Source: Bugulina stolonifera | Lineage: Eukaryota; Bryozoa; Gymnolaemata; Cheilostomatida; Bugulidae | Reading direction: 5' to 3' | Length of the DNA stretch: 64,000 bases | NCBI GenBank assembly: GCA_935421135.1 | Contig: OW285189.1 | Coordinates: forward strand, 5,973,072-6,037,071 | In this document: positions 1 to 14,100 of the stretch, piece by piece | Layout: each line of letters starts with the position of its first letter | How positions within the stretch are numbered: position 1 is the stretch's first letter | Program-made: the position numbers and the translations under genes | The notes under the pieces: model-generated | The model's database searches: none | What the model was told of the DNA's origin: nothing | Seen by the model: the letters and a program-made list of their open reading frames with translations, nothing else

Positions 1-33
1 CAGCACTGAACTGCAAGTCCTACTATTTCAGTA

Positions 34-177
34 CAATCTACATGTAGATACACGTAGTCTACATGTAGATACACATAGTCTACATGTAGATACATGTAGT
101 CTACATGTAGATACACGTAGACTACATGTAGTCTACATGTAGATACATGTAGTCTACATGTAGATACACGTAGTCTA
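34..177. repeat. 21-bp tandem repeat rich in TACATGTA palindromes
   Basis: About seven copies of a 21-bp unit (core GTCTACATGTAGATAC, then ACGTA, ATGTA or ACATA) lie head to tail. One copy is cut short near 120-131. The unit contains the perfect palindrome CTACATGTAG. No coding capacity is seen. The array lies to the left of PTDSS1 exon 2, inside the next intron of that minus-strand gene. Confidence 0.85.
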
Positions 178-630
178 TATTTAAGCAAGTCCGTTACTAC
201 ATCGATATGCACAGCATAAAAAGCACAGAATACAAACCTATCTATTGTTAGCAATCTTGTCTAATAATAATATACTAGTGATATACATGTGTCAGCAGTA
301 ACAACATAACATACATGTACATACTATGATACACCTTGACACCATATCAAAATAGTTACACTGTAGTAGTCTTACAGTTAAGGAGTTACGTTCCCTTGCA
401 AGAGTATGCATGTATTTATGCACGAGAGGATAACTACCGATGGAAATAAAGAGTTCAGTGTAATTACTGCACAGTCCAGATAGGAATATACAGATTTTGT
501 TCTTGAGACGTAATGGTATATACATGTAGGCCTACATGTATTACATGTATTATATTGTACTGTTGAGTAGTAAAATGCAGGTACATGTGTATAATACAAT
601 ACATGCATTATAAGTGTTATAACAACTCAC

Positions 631-3600
631 CATTAGGGAAAGCTAGACCACTAATAATGATAAAGAATAGGATGATACATAAACTTCCCTTCCATAAGTT
701 GCTTTCAATACTCGAGTCATCTCTACAATATTAATTGTATTACATGACTGCAGGCTATTATTAGGCCTATGCAATGCTGTAATATGACAGATCCACATGT
801 ATGTGATGAAGAACGATATTTATACATGTACATGCAGGGGAGGATAAAACAACATCAATTATAGTTTATAGACATAAACACAGTGAGGAACAACCATCCT
901 TAGTATCAATCATATACTGTTAATAAGTAAAAACTGCATTTAAAAGAAAATGAAAACTAAAGAGCTGTAAGAAAATGTTAGTAAGAACTGAGGCTATTTG
1001 GTATCAGAGACTATCATTCAAGATTGTCTCCCAGTCACAACCATCACCATGGCGACAAGTCAACAAATTGCTTAATCAGACAATATATGAATGTTAAAGT
1101 AAACCGACACTCTACAATCACTAAAAGACTCACCCAAACCCAGACCAACTATGATACGAGAGACACATATGCCAACCACAGCAGCTGACCTTAGCAGCAA
1201 ATCGGCAAGTATTATACAGGTGTGAATGTCACGACTCGCTACAGCTAACTACAGTCACTACCTCCACAATGACATAACAACACAAAGAATCAATGGCATA
1301 CACCGGCACTAAGGGAGTCTGATAGCTAATACCAACTGTCTTATAGTATGAGGGACAAAAGTAAGGAGTAAAAGTTATATGTATATAAATATGCAGTGAA
1401 TCAGATGTTCAGAGTCCCAGGAGACTGCCTAGCTGGAATATCTGCCAGTCATGTTACATATGAGTATAATAGATGTAGGCCTAGAGGATTATTCAACACA
1501 CGCTGATATCATAACGATTAATATTCCATTCCCAGTGGAACATATTCAAACGGCTGTTTTCTACGACCAGATAATTTGAGAACCATTGGCACAATTTAGG
1601 AGCAAGTCACAGGAGAGCAATCTTTGTGGACTCGCAGAAAGTACAATTCTACAAGCATGTGCCCTAACGAGAATGCCTATGGTTAGATGTTACGAAGCAT
1701 CTTCATACAAATTTTTATTCTGTAGCTACTTTTCATATCTCTCTTAAATGATACATTCTTAACTAAAGAAAACAAAAGTACTGAAACTGCAACACCACAA
1801 AATATGAATATGCAAACACCGAATTATATAAACGATACACACTTGCTCATCCTCTTTCTATAACCACGCCCACTTTGACGAAATGTTCCGACACATCTAC
1901 GTGCTCTTCCAACCAAGCAGACTCCAGTCCAGAATGAATAAAAGTGAACTAGCACCTAACTGCGCCCAGCTAGACTGCAGCAAATAGTAATTCTCTTACA
2001 CAAACTTACACATTCCAAAGCCGATAACTTATAAGTTGTATCTAACTAATTGCATTGGCCGCTAGCCTACAGCAACAATTATTTGTAAAGTTTCACGGGA
2101 TTGGTCACTGGTGTGTGTGTTTAAGTTGATCAAATTAGTGACCAACAACAAACTATTCTGTATCGCAGGAACTTGGAATTAATACTAAATGGATTTCAAA
2201 CAATCAATAATATAGTATAGCTATTTGGTATAACAGCAATGCAAGTCAATGAGTTCACCAAATACAAACTATACCCATATGTCATGATCTGAGATACACA
2301 TACATGACACTTGTAATTATAGGTTAGAGTAATTTACAAGAGTTGACAGTGTTTTTCCAAAATTATATAAATATTAGAATTTTGTAAACTGTGTAACATT
2401 TTCTTCAAGCAATATATTGGGACGGAATATCAAAATCATTGGACAGTGTAGTTGACCTAGACACAGTGTACATTAATCAGGAATACAATAACCCACTGAC
2501 ATTATTTACATGTTTGAAATATTCTCATTTGGAATTCCCAGAATGAATAATGCAATGAGCATGAGCAAACAACTGACCATATCAGGCCATGAGGGGAAGC
2601 AATCCAAAGGCATGCATCAATTATGTATAATAGATAATTATGAGGCCATATATTTTGCAAAGTGACAACCTATGGCAGGTGAGTTAATGGTTCACCCTAC
2701 TTCTACCAATCATGACACCAGATGACATGACATGAGTAGTTTGAGAATTCCTACCACAACTACTTTTAAAATGATCTGGAAAGCTCAAAAAGTAATTAGG
2801 ACATGCATCTTTATATGATACTAGCAACAGGGAAAAAAATTTATTTTACATCAACCAGTGAGGGATAATTAATTTACACTTTACAGATTGGTCATATCAT
2901 TTCATCTACACTTAAATATTATTATAATCACTGAAAAGAATTTCGCCGGCTGCTAGCGAGTCTGTGATTTATCCAACCCAACCATGGATAAATCAGAAGG
3001 CTTCCATCCATTGCATGCAGTGACTCTCAAAGCAAACATAATCACACTTACAGACTGTGCTACATAATCCCAACAGCAGATAATTGATATCTGTCATGCA
3101 TTTGCAACATGCCTCACTACTGTTACTACTCACTATGTGGTTATCAAGTGCATGCACAATGTTTGCACAGGGGGCCAACCATACCCTTATTATTGCAGTA
3201 AAATTCCCCACACCAGCAAATTTCCATCATACATTCAGCTGACTGTAGGTAGACTACAGCTTGGCCAGGGTATAATTAGATTATATTCTACTCTGGGAAA
3301 TATCACAGATACTTTACCATGCACTGGCCATGTGAAATATCAGCATGTAAACATTTACTTAGACAAATTAAGTAACTGGTATGACATGCTATTTTTAGGC
3401 CTTATAGATGCACCTATGTAAGCTTTAATTTATGCTGTGAATTCAAACTACAAAAATCAAAGTAACAATTTATGCAGTTTTGTAATTTTATAACTTTTAG
3501 GAAAGTATTGATCTATACAAAATGAAATTGACAAATTTTTTAAACATTTTGGATATTTAAACCGATTAGTGATTGCATATCATTACGTAATAATGAATCT

Positions 3601-4869
3601 ACCAGATTCACATAGCAGATTCCTCAACTGTACCCCATATTTATAAAACTCGAAGCATTAAACTGGGTTGTTTAAGAATATTTGATTGAAAATATAGAAA
3701 AATCATTTATTTTAAATCACATAATTTTCACATCTAGTTTCTGGGGATTGAAAATAATAAAACATAAAAACTTTTTGTAGCTATTATTATTAGTGAGCAC
3801 TATATTGCAAAATGCAACAAAAACCAAGTATTCATCAATGTAATTACACTTTACCATGTAATTTTATTTCATCATGACTAATTAAATTTCTACTAATAAA
3901 TCGGGCCTTTATAGGCTAAACTGTCAACCTATTTACACTACACTGTAGTAATTTAATAGCAAGCCTATATATAACATAAATTATATAGGTTTACATAAAT
4001 TATATAAAATAAAAATTGTATATTATGAATTTGATGACAATTTTTATACTAATAATACAAAATACAAAAATTTATTTTATATTCAGAGATTATATTTATC
4101 AAATTAACTCAACTTCCATATTTAAGACCACACAATAAAATTTTGAAACTCATTAGACTAGACATAAGATCAGATGTATAACCAGCTTTCTACCATAAGT
4201 AGACAAGCAAGGTCATTGAGTCCTGGGAGGACAAACTATTGAATTGTCCACCTAGTACAATAACTATTCTATACCTGCAACTCTACTGCACAAGACAAGG
4301 TTAGTCAAAAATACACTCTCCTTATGCCTATTGTTTACAGGCTTCATTGACATTCAAAGGAATAACAATTACAACAATTTTCATTAAATCAAAATGAGTT
4401 AACATCACGCTGACATGCCTATTTTCATTTTGTTCCGTGAAGAAGTAAGAAAGATAAAAATGGAATAACTATAAGAATTGAAAACATGTAACCCTATACT
4501 GCTCTAAAAAGAAATAGAAATAAACTACATACAAAATATCCTACCCATACCCAAGTTGACAAGTAACAGGTGAACTGGGCTGGGTGACTCTCAAACACTA
4601 AATCGCATTCGGCACTAAACTGTTAGAGTTTCAGACTCACAGTCACCCAGTCTCAATTAATAGTATAAGTATAGTAGTCTAGTCTCCAGTGGGACTTACC
4701 TTGTAAAGGCCAAATACACCAAGCCAATAATTGATATAGACAACAAAGTTATTGTATGAGGTTTATAGAAAAAATCTAAAGTAATATCTTCTACTGCACG
4801 CTCATTTATGTCATGAAAATGCTCACTGCCATCAGAAAAGGCACTGTACGTTCTTCTTCTTTGCCCCAT
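631..4869 (-). CDS. PTDSS1: Phosphatidylserine synthase (PTDSS1 type), 5' part only
   Basis: The enzyme makes phosphatidylserine in the endoplasmic reticulum by exchanging serine for the head group of another phospholipid. Two coding exons are visible: 4700-4869 (ATG at 4869, donor GTAAGT) and 631-722 (acceptor TTGTAG, donor GTGAGT). They join in phase and encode 87 residues. The motif [18 protein letters not shown], then a membrane segment ending LAFTR, then DDS, matches the N-terminus of animal PTDSS1. PTDSS2 differs at this point. The second exon holds another hydrophobic stretch ending GLAFPNG, as in the family. An in-frame TGA two codons before the ATG fixes the start. The remaining roughly 380 residues, including the catalytic core, must lie beyond position 1. 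Intron 1 is almost 4 kb. Confidence 0.9.
723..4699 (-). other. PTDSS1 intron 1, no gene seen
   Basis: AT-rich intron between the first two PTDSS1 exons. I saw no coding exon, RNA gene or bounded mobile element. Short open frames at 2993-3421 lack any recognised motif and overlap on opposite strands. The stretch 3900-4100 is especially AT-rich and low in complexity. Confidence 0.6.
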
Positions 4870-5146
4870 GCCGACTCAAGTGATCGGCGAGATCAAGTTT
4901 CTGGCAAAATGAAGTGTCGCCCGTAGGATAGAAACTAATATTACTTTAAACAGTGTTTAGGGAGAGAGGTCTTTGAAAATTTTATTGCTCTTTGACACGG
5001 AAGGGGTGATTGGCGTGCGCTGCTAAGCGACCATAAACCAAAATGGCGACCACCTATCACTTTTGGCAGTAGACCAAGTAGTTTTGAGAAAAGTTTCTCT
5101 TCTAACTTTTTATTTAACTTAGTTTTAGCCAAACAATAACTTCAAG
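4870..5146. promoter_or_regulatory. Head-to-head promoter region of PTDSS1 and HEATR4
   Basis: Only 277 bp separate the start codons of the divergent genes PTDSS1 (4869, minus) and HEATR4 (5147, plus), so both promoters must lie here or in short 5' leaders. The stretch is less AT-rich than the flanking introns. It contains CCAAAATGGCGACCA (5038-5052), a good match to the YY1-type AANATGGCGNC element common in TATA-less animal promoters. No TATA box is evident. Shared regulation is an inference. Confidence 0.6.
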
Positions 5147-8100
5147 ATGAATTATAGCCCCAATAGGCCGTCTATGTTTCCATGTGCTACTCAAGTGTCT
5201 GTCATTCAAGTTGGAGCTGATGATTTTGATTTAAAAGTTAAAGATCATATACATTATCTCAAGCAAGCTGGCCAAGGACTATTAAATAAATCTAAGGAAC
5301 AACAGGAGAGGGTAGCGAAACCAGTTATTCAGAGAGTCAGTGCTGGTCTTTCATTTACGGAAGAAGTATGTGGGATTGTATTATTTATGAAATGTTTTCT
5401 GTGTGAATGCAACATCCAATATATTTTATTATAATATAATTATTCACTGCATCATGTAGACATTTGCAGTAGTTATCCATTCTGATTATGTTTGTTTTAT
5501 TATTAAAATGCTTTGTGTTTGCACTGTGAAGTATCAAATAAAGCACAAAAAACTGCATTTCACCTCTGAAATAATTTTTTATGGTATTCATCATAGCTGG
5601 TATTGCTATAATTGTTATAATTTCAGTGTAAAACTTTACTGATATGGAACTAAACTGTATAGCTAGAAAAAATAATTAGTAGAGTAAATCCAGCAAAAAT
5701 TATCATATGTGGTTTACATTTAGACAATAAGTACTTCAAAATTGAAATCTTGAGCATCACAACCATGTTAATTAAATAATAGGAATTGCTTACTTTTATA
5801 ATTGTGAACTCGTATACCGTTATGTGGAAGAGGCTATTTATCACTCATCCATTTTCTGCCATTGAAACTGTAGGTGGTGAAAGATTTAGCCCCATATGCT
5901 GTCCCTTATAATGAGAGGTCTATTTATGATGCCTACGACACATCTGAATTTTTATCACAGACAGATAAGCGATCGAATCTACCGTCAGGGAGGTGAGTAG
6001 ATTGTTGATAGGTTCTAGCCGACATTTGTATTTAGAAAGTTTTTGTAATTAATTGTGATTTTTTGTTACCCTATTACTACATGTGTAGCGACGACAAACG
6101 TCACAACTGTCACAACACCAACAAACGTCACAACAATTTTTCGACTAACGTCACAACACCGACAAACGTCACAACACCGACAAACGTCACAAAAGTGCAC
6201 CGACAAACGTCACAAAAGTGCACCGACAAACGTCACAAAAGTGCACCGACAAACGTCACAACACTGACAAACGTCACAAAAATTTTTCGACAAACGTCAC
6301 AACAATTTTTCGACAAACGTCACAACAATTTTTCGACAAACGTCACAACAATTTTTCGACAAACGTCACAACACCGACGAACATCACTACAATTTTTCGA
6401 CAAACGTCACAAAGGTTCAACGACAGACGTCACAATGCCAACAGATATCACAAATTTTCAATAAAATAACACCATACCACCAAAAATAATGCTTTTTGCC
6501 TTGATTTACCCTTCAATTGGATTAGTTTTGTTTGTTGTGTTTGCAAAACTGAATAAAACCGAAGACGGTTAAAAGCAGAGTGGGACAACTCCCAATAGAG
6601 AACATGAAATTAGTAATTCAATTTTTTGCCAAAAACCAATACAACTGAGTTTGTCACTCGCAAAATTCACAAAAGTTAAAACTCGCAAAATACATCTGCT
6701 TTTAGGGTATATAGACTGCAGAGTATGACAACTCCACATAGAAGACATTAAATTATCGATTCAATTTTTTTGCTAAAAAACAAGACAACTGTGCAGAAGT
6801 AGATCTGCTACTGCTCAGCTGTCTTGATTTTTAGTGAAAAAATTGAATCCTAACTCCAATTCTCAATTGGGAGTTGTCACACTCTGCTTTTAACTATCTT
6901 CGATTTTTTTCAGTTTTTAAAACACAGCAAACAATAATCAAATTGAAGGGTAAATCAAAGCAAAAAGTATTATTTTTTGGTGTTATGGTGTTATTTTATT
7001 GAAAATTTGTGATATTTGTTGGCATTGTGACGTTTGTCGTTGAACCTTTGTGACGTTTGTCGGTGTTGTGACATTTGTCGAAAAATTGTTGTGACGTTTG
7101 TCGGTGTTGTGACGTTTGTCGAAAAATTATTGTGACGTTTGTCGGTGTTGTGACGTTTGTCGGTGCACTTTTGTGACGTTTGTCGGTGTTGTGACAGTTG
7201 TGATGTTTGTCGTCACTACACTACATGTATGTATATTGAACAAGTGCGTTCACTTGAAATGTGTACTCTAATGTACACTAATGATATCAATTAATCTATG
7301 CATCACTTATTCTATTTGTATACATTTAGGTTTAACAACTATGGGCCTGACAGAAGACACATGTCATGCCATTTCAAGAAAACAGTTCCATATAAACTGA
7401 AACCGATCAAACGGGAGATCATGAGAAAAGCACTTGAGATGCATAAACAAGCAGTCGAGAAAGAGGAAAAGAAGGTTGCCGATGCTGCAAAGTCAGGTAA
7501 AGCTGTGTCAATAATAAAACTTTCTTGCTGAAGAGTAGTCTCAAAATAATATTGAACAATATCCTTAGAATTGTCAATTATTTTACTGAAAAATGTATAA
7601 TCTATATGTAGTTGGACATTTTTATACATCAAAGTTGATCCTACACACAGTGAAATAATAGATCTAGTATTAACACATTACAGCATTTACCCACCTGTTC
7701 TAAGTAACGTATACTAAGCTATACGTTTTTTGATTGGCTGCTGGTTCATATTGGATTCTTCATTTGATAGACAAACCAACATACTCAGTAACATAATATA
7801 CATGTATGTAACTATTTCAATATAGAACACCAAACAAATTTCTTCTTGACTGAATCGAACACACCTGCTGCTGAGAGGAAAAACCTGCCAAGTCAAGGTC
7901 AAACCGAGGCACATGCAGACATTCCTGCTGGAGAGAGTACAGGTGAGCATAGTGAGAGTAGAGAGATGGAGAAGCACCAATGGGATGAGTATCTACTGAG
8001 TATACTCAGCCGTCCAACAGCTCAGTGGATTGTCACACAGAGGACTGATCCTTCTGACCAGAGATACAAGGTAAGATGTTGTCATAGTCTTTCGGTGTTA

Positions 8101-11100
8101 TAACATGCTTCTAAATTACTTTATCAGTTAATATGTCATACCAGGGAGGGCGGTCATACCCCGCATGAAATTCTATATGTACTTAGATAAAATATATAAT
8201 TTATGTGAGCTTTAAAATAGTGCTCTAAGTTTAAAAACTGAGCAGGTTATAAAATCTGTTTCTCTTTATTCATAAAACAGATTTTATGTACTTAGATATG
8301 TAAATTTTACAATCATCACAATCATATTAGGTGTGTGAAGCAGAAAATGATACAGCAGTTTAGTTTCGGCTATACAGTTTGATACTATGATATACTATTT
8401 TACAGCTCTCTACAGTTAAGTTGTAAATATTTTAGCCTCTTTATGATTACATGGTCGATAAGCATGGTGTTCCTTCAAGTACTGAGTTGGTTAGAGACAA
8501 TATGGCGGAATATGAGGATACACCTCCTCCTGTGCCAGAAATTAAAGTGATTGATAAGCGGCCAAACACTAAAAGTGCAAGGTATGTTTCAGTTCATACA
8601 GGTGCCTGCAAAGTGGGTTTACATTAGGCTTGTACACTTGTTACATGGATGCTATAACAGCTGGTTTGTCTGTGGTAATAACAAACCCCAAGCAAAGTTC
8701 CATGGCCTACCTAATCTCATACTAAAAAGTTGCCTGTAAGTATTTTACCTGCTTACACTGTCTCTTAGACTATGATACTGATCATCACTTTGACACATAT
8801 AAACACAGCTCAATATAGAGAGTTGACACCAAAGAGATGTGCTTGGCCAGATTGTTGGAATCTTTGTTTTTTTCAGCTCGATCTAACTACTCCGGGTATA
8901 TTTTGGTTCATATAGGCACCTGCTGCTCTAAATAAGAGATTTACATTAAATTTATACGTCTGTTACTTGTAGTACCTGACATAGCAGTACATGGCCACTG
9001 TACACTTTGTTGATTGATCATGAGAATTTTTCCCCAATGCCTTTTTAACTTAATATTTAGATATTATGTATTATAGCACTGACATTAATAGTCTACGATG
9101 GGTTAGTAACACCACTTTACAATTACAATGCCCTAAAGGTGGAGCGCGTCTGTAAAGATGCTATTACACGAGCGGCCATGAGCTTCAGCAGGCCGACTCT
9201 GTTGTTCATCAGCCTGGCTCCATGGACTAGGCATAGTTTAAGTTTTGGCAATCATCTTGAGTTTGGCCTTATTACAATTTTTCCTATTCACTATTTTGGA
9301 GTTGTCTTACCTCCTAGTTATTGCAATTTATTGAGAAGGCAACTCCAGATAATTTGGCAATTGATGAAGTGCTGATCCTGGCTAGTGTTGTACATACTTG
9401 CCAAGGAGCAAAAGCAAAAAATCTGAACTTTTTGGCTCAGAATCCCTGGACAAGCACCAGAATCCCTGGACATTATTTGAAGGAAACTTATCACTGAAAA
9501 GTATCAAATTATCAACTTTAGTGTTGTTTAGTGGCTTGTAAGATAAGCAAATGACTTCTTTTAGGTTGTATCTTGTGTTTTATGAGGTTTGGTAACATTT
9601 TCACCATACATGAAAAATCAGGACAGCTGAAAAATTGGTAGGGACAGGCACAAAAACCAGGGGGGTGTCCTGACAAAATCTGGACATTTGGCAAGTATGG
9701 TGCTGTATATGTATTGATGTGTTGAAGTGATGTTTGACGAGTATCTATTGTCATAACACTGTTTGGTGTAGATTATTGAGAAGGGTTCATGAAATTGAGG
9801 ATGCTGAGGGCGGGTTAGATACCGTCCCATATGCTGACAAGAATAAAGCCTCATTCTACAGGCTACCTGGCGGCATTAAGAAGCGAATAAAGATACAACA
9901 GAAAGAAATGGGTTTGTATATATCTCCTCAACAGTGTTGCAAACAATATTGTGAGAGCTATCTTCACTAAACACTGAATCTAAATATATTCACATATTCA
10001 GACCGATCTGTCTTGATTCTTTCACGTCCAACCAGTAATAAGCGACTATAATAAGTAATGTTAAAAGTGAGGGTTCAGAGAGTGTATCCTCATATAAACT
10101 TGAGCCTATGCACTGTAATAAGCACTAGTCTGTAATTACAGGTGCACGTCTTCTGGTTCGCAACTAAACCTGAATTAATAAGCAATATGAGAAAGTTTTT
10201 TTTTAATTCTTAGATTCGAACTATGGCTATGTAGTGACTAATTTAGATATTTATTTTCCAGGGAAGATTTTAGTTTTTAGTTTTATGCATAATTGACTTT
10301 ATGAAGATCCTGTTTAAATGTTCAGAGTAATAACTGTATATCATTAAATTAGCAGGGGAGACAATTGAAGAGACCGAAGATGGTGAGGCATTGTACCGCC
10401 CCAATTTTAGCTATGCATACCCTTATTTTGCTGCTTCACTTGTTTCCATATATTAGTATAATATTTATATATTCCTACGTTATTTTACAGTTATGTTATT
10501 GTTTCATCTTTTATTAGTTGAACTTTCATGACGTACTCGCGTTTCACCATTACTATTGAGTCATCAAGAGATAATATCATAGCTTTAGTGTCCTTAGAAC
10601 TAGCCTTAGTATATGTTTGCATGTAGCTTATACATGAGCAAATAGACATTAGTTTGTGTACTTAGCCTAGGATCATAGGACAGAGTATAATATGCATAAA
10701 GGGTAGTGATGTACGTTTGCACCCTCTGTTAGTATGTACATGTATTTATACAGGTTTTCCCCTCCGCACAAGTCAATATCCTACGCTCGTCAGCAACTCA
10801 ATTTACTATTGGTTACATGGTTACAAGAGATTATAATTATATACTTATTCATACGTTAGTTACATGGGTTACATATTTATATTTATTTACAACGCCAGTG
10901 GTTACAGAAGTTACAAGGTAACATATTTATATTTATTTACAACGCCAGTGGTTACAGAAGTTACAAGGTTACATATTTATATTTATTTACAACGCCAGTG
11001 GTTACAGAAGTTACAAGGTTACATATTTATATTTATTTGCAACGCCAGTGGTTACAGAAGTTACAATGTTACATGTTTATATTTATTTACAACGCCAGTG

Positions 11101-14100
11101 GTTACAGAAGTTACAAGGTTACATATTTATATTTATTTGCAACGCCAGTGGTTACAGAAGTTACAAGGTTACATGTTTATATTTATTTACAACGCCAGTG
11201 GTTACAGAAGTTACAAGGTTACATATTTATATTTATTTACAACGCCAGTGGTTACAGAAGTTACAAGGTTACATATTTATATTTATTTACAACGCCAGTG
11301 GTTACAGAAGTTACAAGGTTACATGTTTATATTTATTTACAACGCCAGTGGTTACAGAAGTTACAAGGTTACATATTTATATTTATTTACAACGCCAGTA
11401 GTTACAGAAGTTACAAGGTTACATGTTTATATTTATTTACAACGCCAGTGGTTACAGAAGTTACAAGGTTACATATTTATATTTATTTACAACGCCAGTG
11501 GTTACAGAAGTTACAAGGTTACATATTTATATTTATTTACAACGCCAGTGGTTACAGAAGTTACAAGGTTACATATTTATATTTATTTACAACGCCAGTG
11601 GTTACAGAAGTTACAAGGTTACATGTTTATATTTATTTACAACGCCAGTGGTTACAGAAGTTACAAGGTTACATATTTATATTTATTCACAATGCCAGTG
11701 GTTACAGAAGTTACAAGGTTACATATTTATATTTATTTACAACGCCAGTGGTTACAGAAGTTACAAGGTTACATATTTATATTTATTTACAACGCCAGTA
11801 GTTACAGAAGTTACAAGGTTACATGTTTATATTTATTTACAACGCCAGTGGTTACAGAAGTTACAAGGTTACGTCATATTTATATTTATTTACAACGCCA
11901 GTAGTTACAGAAGTTACAAGGTTACATGTTTATATTTATTTACAACGCCAGTAGTTACAGAAGTTACAAGGTTACATATTTATATTTATTTACAACGCCA
12001 GTACTTACAGAAGTTACAAGGTTACATGTTTATATTTATTTACAACGCCAGTGGTTACAGAAGTTACAAGGTTACATATTTATATTTATTTACAGTGCCA
12101 GTGGTTACAGAAGTTACAAGGTTACATATTTATATTTATTTACAACGCCAGTAGTTACAGAAGTTACAAGGTTACATGTTTATATTTATTTACAACGCCA
12201 GTGGTTACAGAAGTTACAAGGTTACATATTTATATTTATTTACAACGCCAGTAGTTACAGAAGTTACAAGGTTACATGTTTATATTTATTTACAACGCCA
12301 GTGGTTACAGCAGTTACAAGATTACATGTTTATATTTATTTACAACGCCAGTGGTTACAGAAGTTACAAGGCTACATCTTTATATTTATTTATAATGCCA
12401 GTAGTTACAGAAGTTACAAGGTTACATATTTATATTTATTTACAACGCCAGTGGTTACAGAAGTTACAAGGTTACATCTTTTTATTTATTTACAACTCCA
12501 GTGGTTACAGAAGTTACAAGGTTACATGTTTATATTTATTTACAACGCCAGTGGTTACAGCAGTTACAAGATTACATGTTTATATTTATTTACAACGCCA
12601 GTGGTTACAGAAGTTACAAGGCTACATCTTTATATTTATTTATAACGCCAGTAGTTACAGAAGTTACAAGGTTACATATTTATATTTATTTACAACGCCA
12701 GTGGTTACAGAAGTTACAAGGTTACATCTTTTTATTTATTTACAACTCCAGTGGTTACAGAAGTTACTAGGTGCGACATTGTAAGCACAAATGACAACAA
12801 AGTAAGTAAACCATCATTTACATTGTATTTAGCAGCTTTCCTTGAGGCAATATTTGATTTTATACCCTAAAAGCAGATACAGATCACGAGTTTTAACTTT
12901 CGCAAATTTCGCGTGTAGCAAACCCACGAAAAATATCACTCACTAGTAAAATGTTTTTCCTAACTATAATATAAAGAAATCTTTATTGGAATAGAAAGGT
13001 GTTCAAGATTTTGGTTTACATAATCAAGAAAGGTTTTCCTACAAAACTGGAGAATTAGTATAGCTAAGTTAAAATAAAATGAAAGTCTTAATATTGTATT
13101 ATTTTAACTCAAAAATATCACAGCAAGAATTGCAAAAAAGAGATTTACTTAACTATTGAGGGGAGATAACTACGTATCTGTTAAAGGGCTACAGAAATGA
13201 TAATATTTTGTTTGGTATATCTAAACTTTAAGGCCTGAGGCTGCTATATTCACTTTATCAAAACTCTATAAATAGTTTGGGCTAGGATATGCTAGCATAT
13301 AAAATTATCATGAAAAGTGAGTTCTGGAAAAGGAAGTCCTAAGTTACAGGGGTGTTGCCCACATCCTGTATGGCGTGTGAAGGCCCATAGCTTGGCTTTC
13401 TAATTATAGCCATGTGTAGGGGAGTTACCAGGTGCCCCATACTTAACACTGCAATCTCACAGCTTTGAGCTTTCTGTAATTATTTGGCTTATGTAATCCT
13501 ATGGTTTTCTCAATAATATGACCAGCCATTGAGTAATACAGTACAAGCAGGGTAAGCAAAGGAAGCTATGAGTGAGGATCCTTCAGTTGTTGACCAAAGC
13601 TTGTTGAGGGCTATGGCTATGTTGTAGTAATATAATACTTCTGCAGATATTGTTAGTACAATTTACATGTATACATGTACATGCAAAATAATTTTAATAT
13701 TTAAATTACAAGTGGCAATATACAGTAATATGCATGTAATAATTGTTATATAGACCTACATGTACATGTACATCAAGACTTGTTTGAGATTATAAATATG
13801 TTCAACCATGTTACTTATTAATACAAATCATGTACATGTAGGTACAGATATACAGTAGTACTTGCATGAAAATATAGAATAGATACTATATAGTATATAC
13901 ATTTTGTAGTACATGCATATGCTAGATAGACTATAATATGTTACATATATATAATAACATTATACTGCGTTATGGTCCAATACAGTATCAGCATGTACAT
14001 GTATAACAACGTGCATGCATTGTATTATTGTACATTAAAATGTACTGCACTCGAAGACAAATAAATATTTCATTGGAGGGATAGGAAGTAATGCAACAGT

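Noticed and set aside
4941..5132. 63-codon minus-strand frame upstream of HEATR4
   Set aside because: It begins with TTG rather than ATG and lies in the promoter between two genes.
6055..6469. Plus-strand frames rich in TNVTT and RQTSQ
   Set aside because: They are translations of the foldback repeat GACAAACGTCACAA.
10864..12784. Very long open frames (up to 346 codons) through the left 50-bp array
   Set aside because: The unit has no stop in any phase and its length is not a multiple of three, so all frames stay open. The products are the same meaningless 50-residue repeat read in three phases.
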